Assembly (NCBI GenBank): GCA_023269335.1
Contig: JAHFTM010000054.1
Coordinates: 1 to 5,156, forward strand
Length of the DNA: 5,156 nucleotides
DNA from: Chlamydiia bacterium
GTDB taxonomy: Bacteria > Chlamydiota > Chlamydiia > Chlamydiales > FEN-1388
Reading direction: 5' to 3'
Under the pieces are notes generated by a model. The model searched no databases, was not told the origin of the DNA, and saw only the letters and a list, made by a program, of their open reading frames with translations. The position numbers and the translations under genes are program-made. Shown here piece by piece: positions 1 to 4,835 of this stretch. How positions within the stretch are numbered: position 1 is the first letter of the stretch; each line of letters starts with the position of its first letter.

Positions 1-216
1 ATGGGCATTAATCAACCCAAGGTTTCTGCATTATTACGTAGGCGGCTGGTTGGATTTTCAGTTGAACGTCTTATTCATTTTCTGAATGCACTTGGACAAG
101 ATGTTGACATAATTATAAGGACTAAACCACGTGGCCGTAAAAAAGGTCGCATCAGTGTTTATAGTGGCGGTGATTGCCACCTGCACACACGTCCCATGGC
201 TGCAAAAAGTCGTTGA
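1..216 (+). CDS. HTH (XRE/HigA-like) antitoxin-type regulator, C-terminal part
   Basis: This is the C-terminal 71 residues of a small DNA-binding protein; the reading frame is open at the window edge. The visible start has the style of an HTH recognition helix (GINQPKVSALL, residues 2-12). It is followed by FSVERLIHFLNALGQDVDII (about 19-38), typical of the HTH_37-type antitoxin/regulator family, and then a basic linker (KPRGRKKGRISV). The protein ends in PMAAKSR, an ending I recognise from many members of this family. Such proteins are usually 90-120 residues, so the ATG at base 1 is probably an internal Met and about 30-50 residues are missing. Family members generally repress their own operon and neutralise a RelE/HigB-type RNase toxin encoded just upstream. 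That partner is not in this window, so the toxin-antitoxin role is inferred. Nothing that looks like a terminator follows the stop. Confidence 0.8.
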   Translation: MGINQPKVSALLRRRLVGFSVERLIHFLNALGQDVDIIIRTKPRGRKKGRISVYSGGDCHLHTRPMAAKSR

Positions 217-594
217 TTTTCTTGAACAGTAAAAATAGATTCTGATGCTCTTGTAGACAAACTTGCGGTGTCTCTTGCTATTATCCAACTGCTCCCACCA
301 AAGAACGTAAAAAAAACAACCTAAGAAGTCAATAAATCTCGTTGTTTTTGCACCTTGCTGCATCGGTTCTACACTGTCAAGCTCGCTTTCATTTGCCATG
401 GATTGAAAGACCTGCCCAGTATGACCAATTCTTCCTACAGATATCAGTGACAAAAATCACTTCAACCAATTATTTTATCTATCAGAATTGCTTAGACATA
501 AGTTATTTCAAGAGTTAAAAAGTTACTCATACCAGATTGAAGACCACTTTTTAGCTGACATATACAGACGAGTCAAAATTAATTGGTGGCATTA
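217..594. other. Intergenic stretch with no convincing gene
   Basis: No intact gene is supported here on either strand. The + strand is broken by frequent stops up to about base 424, after which one frame stays open to base 595 (see the separate entry). The - strand has a 131-codon open frame (58-453). It runs through the real HTH gene, and its predicted peptide, rich in aromatic residues and Cys, looks like no family I know. A weak AT-rich inverted repeat is present (AAAAACAAC at 312-320 against GTTGTTTTT at 341-349, 20-base loop). It has too few GC pairs and no following T-run, so I do not call it a terminator. The stretch may be decayed coding sequence left by insertions or deletions. Confidence 0.5.
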
Positions 595-595
595 A
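425..595 (+). pseudogene. Possible gene remnant or unconventional small ORF upstream of the 301-aa gene
   Basis: After a TGA at 422-424 this frame stays open for 56 codons and stops with TAA at 593-595. That stop overlaps the ATG of the next gene (595-597) as TAATG. The central and C-terminal part reads like real soluble helical protein, for example FYLSELLRHKLFQELKSY and HFLADIYRRVKINWW. There is no in-frame ATG or GTG. The first common alternative start is TTG at 488, which would leave only 35 residues and has no clear ribosome binding site. The best reading is the 3' end of a gene whose 5' part has been lost or shifted out of frame. Chance openness of an AT-rich frame is a real alternative. 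I do not recognise the family. Confidence 0.25.
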
Positions 596-1500
596 TGAAT
601 AACACACGAAGCGTGAGTGAAATCTGGTCTCTATATCCTCATCATGTTCAAGGCACCATTGACCGTTCAAGTGCAATTCATGAGTTGAAAAAACACCACC
701 GCTGTAGGGGGGGCTGGTTTAAGCAAGAAACGTTGACCTTTGAAGAAGCCTTTCTTCTCTATCATGGTCTTGAACCAGATGATTTTCAAAATTTAGGAAC
801 AGGTGTTCTTTCTCAAATCATTGAAGCACTCGATAAGCAAGATGATATGTTTCGCATTCTAGTAGATTATTTCATCCATGGAAAATATGGAGTTCGTAAT
901 GTTCGCAGAATTCCGATGGCTGCTTTTATCGAATTTTTAGAGAAGAAAAGTTATCCAATTCCAGAACATTTCCCAAAAAAATTACTAAAGGACTTGAAAG
1001 CTGAAAATAATGAGCTTGTCGTTGATAAAGCGCTCAATCGACAAAATGAGTTAGGACATAAAAAACAGGAAAAACAATGTTATGAGCCAAAAGAAGAAAA
1101 ACAGAAACATAATCGACAATATGACTCTCAGGTGCTAAGGAAAGAAGCCATGATTCTGGAAGCAAAAATCGAATGGTTTAAAGAGAGAAAACTAATTGAT
1201 GACAGTCGGAAACAACGATACTCATCGGCTACAGAACTTGCAAAACGCAACGATTTCCTTGATACTGTAATTGAACTAAACATTCGACTAGGATTGCCTC
1301 CTCTCAAGACAAAAAATGATACTCATGCCTTAAACGAATATGAAAAAGCCAAACAAGACCCCAAAAAATTGAAGGCATATTTCAATGAATTTAGGCAATC
1401 TCCTGAACTTCTTATCGATCAAGAATGGTTTAGTCCACATACGCCTAGATTAAAAAAACCAGGCCCGAAAAAAAAGAGTAAATCCCAAAAAAAACGATAG
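595..1500 (+). CDS. Hypothetical soluble protein with basic C-terminal tail (301 aa)
   Basis: I do not recognise a named family. I chose ATG 595 because GGTGG at 585-589 lies 5 bases upstream and because the stop of the preceding open frame overlaps it (TAATG). In-frame TTG 583 and GTG 586 have no ribosome binding site. Residues 41-66 (WFKQETLTFEEAFLLYHGLE, then PDD) resemble the N-terminal module of many uncharacterised gammaproteobacterial proteins with the pattern 'W-x-loop-eEAa-LL-G-x-P'. The helical region that follows (about 70-135) ends in PIPEHFPKKL. Residues 140-175 are a charged, low-complexity linker. Residues 178-240 form a second helical block that includes an RYSSATELAKRNDF segment. 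The last 20 residues are strongly basic (RLKKPGPKKKSKSQKKR), which suggests nucleic-acid contact. There is no signal peptide or membrane segment. A run of seven G at 707-713 lies in the coding sequence. A role in the adjacent element is possible but not shown. Confidence 0.75.
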   Translation: MNNTRSVSEIWSLYPHHVQGTIDRSSAIHELKKHHRCRGGWFKQETLTFEEAFLLYHGLEPDDFQNLGTGVLSQIIEALDKQDDMFRILVDYFIHGKYGVRNVRRIPMAAFIEFLEKKSYPIPEHFPKKLLKDLKAENNELVVDKALNRQNELGHKKQEKQCYEPKEEKQKHNRQYDSQVLRKEAMILEAKIEWFKERKLIDDSRKQRYSSATELAKRNDFLDTVIELNIRLGLPPLKTKNDTHALNEYEKAKQDPKKLKAYFNEFRQSPELLIDQEWFSPHTPRLKKPGPKKKSKSQKKR

Positions 1501-1599
1501 TAGAGTAGCATTTTTGCTTCCTGTGCGTCTGCTCCTTCTGTTTTTTACAAAAGATGTCTCCTACGTATTGCCGCTATTTATTCCTTATGTAATTGATTT

Positions 1600-1745
1600 T
1601 TCCGTGCGTATTTCCACGTTACAACATTAGTTTACCTACAGAACGTATAACTTTTATGAATTATTTCCGTGCGTAAAAACTGAAATTAAGCACGGAATCA
1701 TCCCTTTTCTCCTCTTAAAACCATAGTTGATGAATAGGCACGGAA
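1600..1745. repeat. Cluster of four TTCCGTGCNTA sites (iteron- or operator-like)
   Basis: Four copies match TTCCGTGCNTA at every fixed position: + strand at 1600-1610 and 1665-1675 (both TTCCGTGCGTA), - strand at 1687-1697 (TTCCGTGCTTA read on that strand) and 1735-1745 (TTCCGTGCCTA). The two + copies share the 12-mer TTTCCGTGCGTA. Start-to-start distances are 65, 22 and 48 bases. A fifth, imperfect copy is at 1518-1528. I saw no other full copy in the window; GCACGGAT inside the DUF3987 gene near 3385 is only partial. Four exact copies of a partly GC-rich 11-mer within 146 bases of AT-rich DNA is far from chance. The arrangement fits binding sites for a replication initiator or an autoregulator, for example the winged-HTH protein encoded at 1865. 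That link is inferred. Confidence 0.8.
1665..1697. promoter_or_regulatory. Near-perfect dyad formed by two of the repeat sites
   Basis: TTCCGTGCGTAA (1665-1676) faces TTAAGCACGGAA (1686-1697) across a 9-base spacer, giving 12-bp arms with one mismatch (G1673 against A1689). It could be a dimeric protein operator, or a hairpin in RNA or single-stranded DNA. The 3' flank on the + strand (TCATCCCTTTTCT) is only weakly T-rich and not immediately adjacent, so a terminator reading is possible but not favoured. Confidence 0.55.
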
Positions 1746-1800
1746 TAAATTTTTACCATTACGAAAGATAAATCTAAAAATCTGGAAAATGGGGTTAATT

Positions 1801-1839
1801 GTTCGCAAAATGGATGGCGTCGTGCTGACATAAGCGAAC
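1801..1839. promoter_or_regulatory. Inverted repeat GTTCGC / GCGAAC upstream of the operon start
   Basis: GTTCGC (1801-1806) pairs exactly with GCGAAC (1834-1839) over a 27-base spacer. The match continues imperfectly inward: ATG at 1810-1812 faces CAT at 1829-1831. The right arm ends 25 bases before the ATG at 1865, so it would lie in the promoter or leader of the operon. It is unrelated in sequence to the TTCCGTGC sites. A regulator operator or a leader stem are both possible; a 6-bp match over this distance could also be chance. Confidence 0.3.
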
Positions 1840-1864
1840 TGAAACACAACATTTGAGGTTTCAA

Positions 1865-2290
1865 ATGACAGTAAAATTGAAAGCTGGTCAAAAGACGCGG
1901 CCTATTCCAACAAGTATAGCATCCGGAGGCAATATGAATAATGTTCCCTATATTCGGGACATTCGAGAAAAGAGAGCCGTTGAAGCTCTTCTTAAATACG
2001 AAAGTATCCCAGTCAAAGATATTGGTTCCATGGTGGGAGCTTTGAACGCCAGGCAGAATATTAGCAAGTTACGTAATCAAGGGTTTCAAGACATAATCTT
2101 GACGGAACGATTTGAAGTAGTTGACAGGGACGGCAAAATATGTAGGCCTGGAAAGTATCTTATTCCCGCAGCGTTGAAGCCAATTGCAGAAGAGGCTGTA
2201 AAAAAATATGTCACCCAAGCATCGGCAAATGCGAAGGTGACAACAGGTAAAAATCTCAATAAACCGAATCATAACAAAGGAGGCGCCTAA
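1865..2290 (+). CDS. Small winged helix-turn-helix protein (HTH_39-like)
   Basis: This is a 141-residue basic protein. The core (about residues 36-101) reads as a winged HTH: a helix EKRAVEALLKYESIPVKDIG, a second helix and recognition helix LNARQNISKLRNQGF (60-74), then a beta-wing containing VVDRDGKICRPGKYLI (85-100). The motif 'ARQNISKLRxxGF' followed by a hairpin ending in Y-L matches phage and mobile-element proteins of the HTH_39 type (similarity judged by eye). The C-terminal 25 residues are polar and probably disordered. ATG 1865 follows GAGG (1855-1858) by 6 bases. A second in-frame ATG at 1934 has a stronger GGAGG (1925-1929) 4 bases upstream and would give a 118-residue form that still contains the whole domain. 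The stop overlaps the next ATG as TAATG, so the two genes are probably translationally coupled. Likely roles are autoregulator of the operon or accessory replication factor acting at the upstream sites; both are inferred. Confidence 0.8.
   Translation: MTVKLKAGQKTRPIPTSIASGGNMNNVPYIRDIREKRAVEALLKYESIPVKDIGSMVGALNARQNISKLRNQGFQDIILTERFEVVDRDGKICRPGKYLIPAALKPIAEEAVKKYVTQASANAKVTTGKNLNKPNHNKGGA
2276..2283 (+). promoter_or_regulatory. Strong ribosome binding site for the DUF3987 gene
   Basis: AAAGGAGG lies 6 bases before ATG 2290 and inside the last codons of the upstream gene. It fixes the start of the DUF3987 protein despite the overlapping TAATG junction. It merges with an 8-bp palindrome, AGGCGCCT (2281-2288). 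Confidence 0.85.
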
Positions 2291-3795
2291 TGGCAAGCTC
2301 TTCTTTTGAGCTTTGGCAACCCCCTGTGCAATTCAGGGGGCACGTTCTGCCAGAGTGGCCAAAAGGGGTTTATCCAGACCCTTTTGAAACGTTTGTAAAT
2401 GAGCTCGCGAGGTCAACAGAAACGCCCGTTGAGCTTTCGGCTCTTATGGTATTACCCGCTGTAGCTACTGCTGCACAAGGGAGGTACCAAGTACAAGTAA
2501 AGACTGATTATTGTGAGCCTTTGAATATATGGACAAGTGTGGCACTGCCTCCTGGTTCAAGAAAGAGTGCAGTTCAAGGCGCCTGCACACAGCCTCTTGT
2601 ACGGTTTGAAAGCTTGCTCAAGCAACACATTGAACCCTTAAAATTAGAAATAGAGGCAAAAAATAAAATTCTCGAGGCGCGCTTAAAAGAGCTCCGTCAG
2701 AAGGCCAGTAAAGCAGAGGCTGATGAGCTTGAAAAGCTATCAGAGGAAATATTCAAACTGGAAAAGTCTATCAAACCCACAATTGCAATACCCCAATTGT
2801 GGACCTCAGATATAACGCCAGAAAACCTCGCTACCATAATGGCAGATAATCATGGCTGCATGGCCGTCCTAAGCGATGAAGCAGGTATTTTTGACATTCT
2901 AGCTGGTCGATACAGCGGAGGAATACCAAATCTAGACCTGGTCTTGAAAGCACATTCAGGAACTCCATGTCGAGTAAATAGGGCCTCAAAACCCCCTATT
3001 TTTCTTGAAAATCCAACGCTCACAATGGGGCTATCACCTCAGCCTGGGCATCTAGAGGGAATGGCACGAAATAGCGCTTTTCGTGGAAGAGGACTGATTG
3101 CTCGCTTCCTGTTTGCTCTGCCACAGTCAAATCTTGGCTCACGAACGTTGGATGAGCAGTCGATAGACCCTACTGTTGTGGATGGTTATCAAAGAGCGCT
3201 TGAAGCCATCTTACGTCTTGATTCTTCAGGCTGTAATGAAGTAAAAGAAAAAGTAAAGCTAAGGCTATCAGAGGAAGCATTTGAGGTGTGGCGATTGTAT
3301 TCGCTTGCTATCGAAATTCGCATGAGTGACCAAGGGCTACTTGCTCACATCACTGACTGGGCAGGTAAGCTTCCAGGTGCGATTGCACGGATTGCAGCCC
3401 TTCTGCATGTTATGCGGTATGCGCATGCCCATCCAGAAGCTAGTAGCATTCATAAAGATGACATGTTGGCGGCCATAAAAATTGGGGGCTTTCTTCAAAG
3501 TCACGCACTCGCTGTCTTCGATTTGCTAGGGCAGGATAAAAATCTGAGTGGAGCAAAAAAAATTGTCTCCTGGCTTAAAAAAAATCCAGTCTTAGAGTTC
3601 ACTCGTAGAGAGTGTCATCGCGCTCACAAATCACACTTTGAAAAAGTTAGTGAGCTTGATGCAAGCTTGAACTTGCTGGTAGACCACAACTACTTGAAAG
3701 AAAAACCGCAAGAAGTGGTAGCGCACCGGCCAAGTAAGATTTATCTGGTGAATCCCCTTATCTATGAAGAGGAGCCAGCACTAAATGCAAAATAG
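2290..3795 (+). CDS. DUF3987 (YfjI-like) P-loop ATPase, putative replication helicase of a mobile element
   Basis: This 501-residue cytosolic protein has the layout of the DUF3987 family, common in prophages, satellites, plasmids and integrated elements and thought to act as a replicative helicase-like ATPase. Visible parts are: an N-terminal segment starting PEWPKGVYPDPFETFVNELA (21-40); a Walker-A-like LPPGSRKSA (86-94), with the family's compact P-loop keeping the KS pair; a charged coiled coil (about 105-161); a Walker-B-like MAVLSDEAG (191-199); and an RGRGLIARFLFALP segment (265-278) that may supply arginine-finger residues. The helical region LPGAIARIAALLHVMRYA (361-378) and a C-terminal winged-HTH-like region (about 420-488) complete it. 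No N-terminal primase, Toprim or PriCT domain is present, so any primase must come from elsewhere. The start is fixed by AAAGGAGG and TAATG coupling. Odd points are a GC-rich hairpin at codons 11-17 and two A8 runs (3555-3562, 3577-3584) at the start of the C-terminal domain. The family call is secure; the biochemical role is inferred. Confidence 0.92.
   Translation: MASSSFELWQPPVQFRGHVLPEWPKGVYPDPFETFVNELARSTETPVELSALMVLPAVATAAQGRYQVQVKTDYCEPLNIWTSVALPPGSRKSAVQGACTQPLVRFESLLKQHIEPLKLEIEAKNKILEARLKELRQKASKAEADELEKLSEEIFKLEKSIKPTIAIPQLWTSDITPENLATIMADNHGCMAVLSDEAGIFDILAGRYSGGIPNLDLVLKAHSGTPCRVNRASKPPIFLENPTLTMGLSPQPGHLEGMARNSAFRGRGLIARFLFALPQSNLGSRTLDEQSIDPTVVDGYQRALEAILRLDSSGCNEVKEKVKLRLSEEAFEVWRLYSLAIEIRMSDQGLLAHITDWAGKLPGAIARIAALLHVMRYAHAHPEASSIHKDDMLAAIKIGGFLQSHALAVFDLLGQDKNLSGAKKIVSWLKKNPVLEFTRRECHRAHKSHFEKVSELDASLNLLVDHNYLKEKPQEVVAHRPSKIYLVNPLIYEEEPALNAK
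2320..2340 (+). promoter_or_regulatory. GC-rich hairpin inside the start of the DUF3987 gene
   Basis: CCCCCTG (2320-2326) pairs perfectly with CAGGGGG (2334-2340) around a 7-base loop. Six of the seven pairs are G-C, in a region that is otherwise AT-rich. It begins 30 bases after the A of the ATG. It could slow early translation, occlude the start region, or be a protein site in DNA. There is no following T-run, so it is not a terminator. It encodes ordinary residues (PPVQFRG), so chance cannot be excluded. Confidence 0.45.
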
Positions 3796-3822
3796 CTTTT
3801 GTCCCTTTTGTCCTTTTTGTCA
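3796..3822. repeat. Three tandem 9-bp repeats (CTTTTGTCC type)
   Basis: Directly after the DUF3987 stop lie CTTTTGTCC (3796-3804), CTTTTGTCC (3805-3813) and TTTTTGTCA (3814-3822). The first two are identical and the third differs at its first and last base. They fill the first half of the 58-base gap before the next gene. The 9-bp period is close to one helical turn, so bound proteins would lie on roughly the same face. They could be short iterons for a replication protein or a slippage-prone pyrimidine tract. There is no dyad, so this is not a hairpin terminator. Confidence 0.75.
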
Positions 3823-3853
3823 CCAACACATCAAAATAGAGGAAAACTAAGAA

Positions 3854-4489
3854 ATGACAGACATACACCATCAATCCCTATCAAAGCTAGCATATAGGGC
3901 TATCGAGAGCACTTCTTCCAAGGAGTGCGCTCTCGCGGCTGTGATAACAAAATCACAAATCAGTGGAGGTGCCATGCACGTTAATTTAATGCCCTCAAAA
4001 TCGTTGGAAAGTACACTTGAATCACTTTCTGATGAGGAGAGACTTCAACAAGTAAATAATGCACTCTGCAAGCTCACAGGATGTTCTGGAAGCGTCCTTT
4101 CAGAATTTTTATTGGAAGAGACATTAAAATCGATGCCAAAAGGAATAGGCCTTCAGAAGCAGTACAATGCAATTTTGCAAGCCTTCAATGAGATGCAACC
4201 AAGAGATGCGATAGAGGCGATGCTTTGTTCTCAAGCAATTGCTCTTTACGCACAGGGAATGGCAAATTTAAGCAAATCCGATATAACCTTGAGTGAACAT
4301 GCTCAATGGCGCTTAAATGCTTCAATGAAGTTATTGCGTCTACAGCAAGAAACACTCGAAAAGCTGGAAAAGTATCGCCGTAAAGGAGAACAGAAAGTCG
4401 TAGTCCAGCATGTACAGGTGAATGATGGGGGTAAGGCTATTGTTGGTAATTTTGAAGCACAAGGGGGCGGAGGTGGAAAAAATTCTTGA
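3854..4489 (+). CDS. Mobile-element accessory protein paired with HGGxSTG genes, function unknown
   Basis: This is a 211-residue soluble, mostly helical protein. ATG 3854 is preceded by AGAGGA (3838-3843), 10 bases away. Residues 1-60 are polar and variable-looking. The core contains QPRDAIEAMLCSQAIALYAQ (115-134) and EHAQWRLNASMKLLRLQQE (148-166), followed by KYRRKGEQKVVVQHVQVN (173-190) and GGKAIVGNF (192-200). I recognise this C-terminal pattern ('KGxQKVxVxHVxVxxGGxAIVG') from uncharacterised proteins of proteobacterial prophages and integrated elements, commonly encoded immediately before an HGGxSTG protein, as here. The protein ends in five glycines and KNS. The glycine codons also form the Shine-Dalgarno-like tract ahead of the next gene, whose ATG begins one base after this stop. 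No enzyme motif is visible. Whether it acts in replication, packaging or regulation is not known to me. Confidence 0.8.
   Translation: MTDIHHQSLSKLAYRAIESTSSKECALAAVITKSQISGGAMHVNLMPSKSLESTLESLSDEERLQQVNNALCKLTGCSGSVLSEFLLEETLKSMPKGIGLQKQYNAILQAFNEMQPRDAIEAMLCSQAIALYAQGMANLSKSDITLSEHAQWRLNASMKLLRLQQETLEKLEKYRRKGEQKVVVQHVQVNDGGKAIVGNFEAQGGGGGKNS
4469..4477 (+). promoter_or_regulatory. Shine-Dalgarno tract encoded in the poly-Gly tail of the upstream gene
   Basis: GGAGGTGGA is a strong ribosome binding sequence lying within the glycine codons of the preceding gene. GGAGGT (4469-4474) ends 16 bases before ATG 4491, which is longer than ideal, and 7 bases before an in-frame ATT at 4482. It probably serves coupled translation of the HGGxSTG gene. 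Confidence 0.5.
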
Positions 4490-4490
4490 G

Positions 4491-4778
4491 ATGCACCCCA
4501 TGGATACTCTACCAATGTGCCAGGCCAAATCAAAGCGGTCTGGCCAAAGGTGCAAAAATTTCGCTGTAAAGGCCAAGCGTGTTTGTCATATGCATGGTGG
4601 CAAATCTACAGGTCCGAGAACTAAAGAAGGCGCTTTAAAGTCAGCTATGGCGAATTTGCTACACGGTATGTATGCAAAGGCAATTTGTGCAGAGAATAAA
4701 GCAATACAAAATCAGTTGCTAAGTTCAAAAAGATTTTTGGAAGACATGCCAGAAGACAGTTATTTCTATTTGCAATAA
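4491..4778 (+). CDS. HGGxSTG-domain small Cys/His protein (putative zinc-binding)
   Basis: This 95-residue basic protein carries the signature of the HGGxSTG family. Numbered from ATG 4491, it has Cys at 10, 21 and 32 and His at 33 and 35 in the arrangement CQAKSKRSGQRC ... RVCHMHGGKSTGPRTKEG. These residues could coordinate one zinc ion. After the motif come ALKSAMANLLHGMYAKA and a short helical tail, the usual end for this family, so the protein appears complete. The frame is open upstream to ATG 4422, deep inside the preceding gene. I prefer 4491 because it lies just past the upstream stop. ATG 4500 and 4515 also keep the Cys/His motif, and ATT 4482 has better ribosome-site spacing. Homologues occur in phages and integrated elements next to the type of protein encoded at 3854. 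Their role is unknown; nucleic-acid binding is a reasonable inference from the basic Cys/His-rich character. Confidence 0.85.
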   Translation: MHPMDTLPMCQAKSKRSGQRCKNFAVKAKRVCHMHGGKSTGPRTKEGALKSAMANLLHGMYAKAICAENKAIQNQLLSSKRFLEDMPEDSYFYLQ

Positions 4779-4798
4779 TTAACTATTATTAATATAAT
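4770..4798 (+). promoter_or_regulatory. Sigma70-type promoter for the membrane-protein gene
   Basis: TTGCAA (4770-4775) and a perfect TATAAT (4793-4798) are separated by 17 bases. The -35 box matches consensus at 4 of 6 positions and overlaps the last codons and stop of the HGGxSTG gene. The start of transcription would fall near 4805, leaving a leader of about 30 bases before ATG 4836. A second TATAAT at 4819-4824 has no good -35 partner and probably reflects local AT-richness. Confidence 0.6.
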
Positions 4799-4835
4799 TT
4801 ATCTATTATATAAATGAATATAATAACCGGACACA

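Larger units (their letters stand above)
1501..1864. other. Non-coding control region ahead of the DUF3987 operon
   Basis: This 364-base region holds no credible ORF on either strand. It contains the TTCCGTGCNTA site cluster (1600-1745), a degenerate copy of that site at 1518-1528 (TTCCTGTGCGT, one extra T) and a separate GTTCGC/GCGAAC inverted repeat (1801-1839). It is locally AT-rich, with T-runs at 1511-1515 and 1541-1546. No strong stem precedes either T-run, so a Rho-independent terminator for the upstream gene is not supported. No consensus sigma70 promoter stands out, although transcription of the downstream operon must start here or be read in from upstream. The density of repeats suggests an origin of replication, a multi-operator promoter, or both. 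Confidence 0.6.
1600..4778 (+). mobile_element. Probable replication/regulation block of an integrated mobile element
   Basis: The site cluster, the winged-HTH gene, the DUF3987 ATPase, the tandem 9-bp repeats, the accessory gene and the HGGxSTG gene form one compact + strand block with overlapping or nearly touching genes. These families are typical of phage satellites, degenerate prophages and integrated plasmids. Element ends, attachment sites, integrase and structural genes are not in the window, so the boundaries given here mark the block only. The element type is undetermined. Confidence 0.45.

Noticed and set aside
312..349. Inverted repeat AAAAACAAC / GTTGTTTTT as a terminator
   Set aside because: The stem has only two G-C pairs, a 20-base loop and no T-run after it, so it is unlikely to terminate transcription.
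58..453. 131-codon open frame on the - strand
   Set aside because: It covers most of the real HTH gene antisense, has an atypical composition and resembles no family. A second - strand frame can be joined to it across the A8/T8 run at 309-316, giving a hydrophobic stretch, but nothing supports that being a real decayed gene.
1506..1546. Possible Rho-independent terminator after the 301-aa gene
   Set aside because: T-runs at 1511-1515 and 1541-1546 are present, but only a 4-bp AGCA/TGCT pairing is visible and no stable stem directly precedes the T6 run.
1801..1840. LexA/SOS-like box suggested by the GTTC and GAAC elements
   Set aside because: The spacing between the half-sites (27 bases between the 6-mers) does not fit known LexA box layouts, so an SOS operator is not supported.
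2069..2296. 75-codon open frame on the - strand
   Set aside because: It lies wholly antisense to the well-supported winged-HTH gene and has no ribosome site or family resemblance.
2281..2584. The 8-bp palindrome AGGCGCCT occurs at 2281-2288 and 2577-2584
   Set aside because: Two copies of a short palindrome, one in a start region and one in mid-gene, are compatible with chance and share no context.
4422..4490. N-terminal extension of the HGGxSTG gene to ATG 4422
   Set aside because: The extra 23 residues would be read inside the conserved C-terminus of the upstream gene. ATG 4422 lacks a good ribosome site, and the family does not normally have such an extension.
4303..4576. Two overlapping open frames on the - strand (4303-4533 and 4340-4576)
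   Set aside because: Both are antisense shadows of the 3854 and 4491 genes; the proline run in one merely reflects the glycine codons on the + strand.
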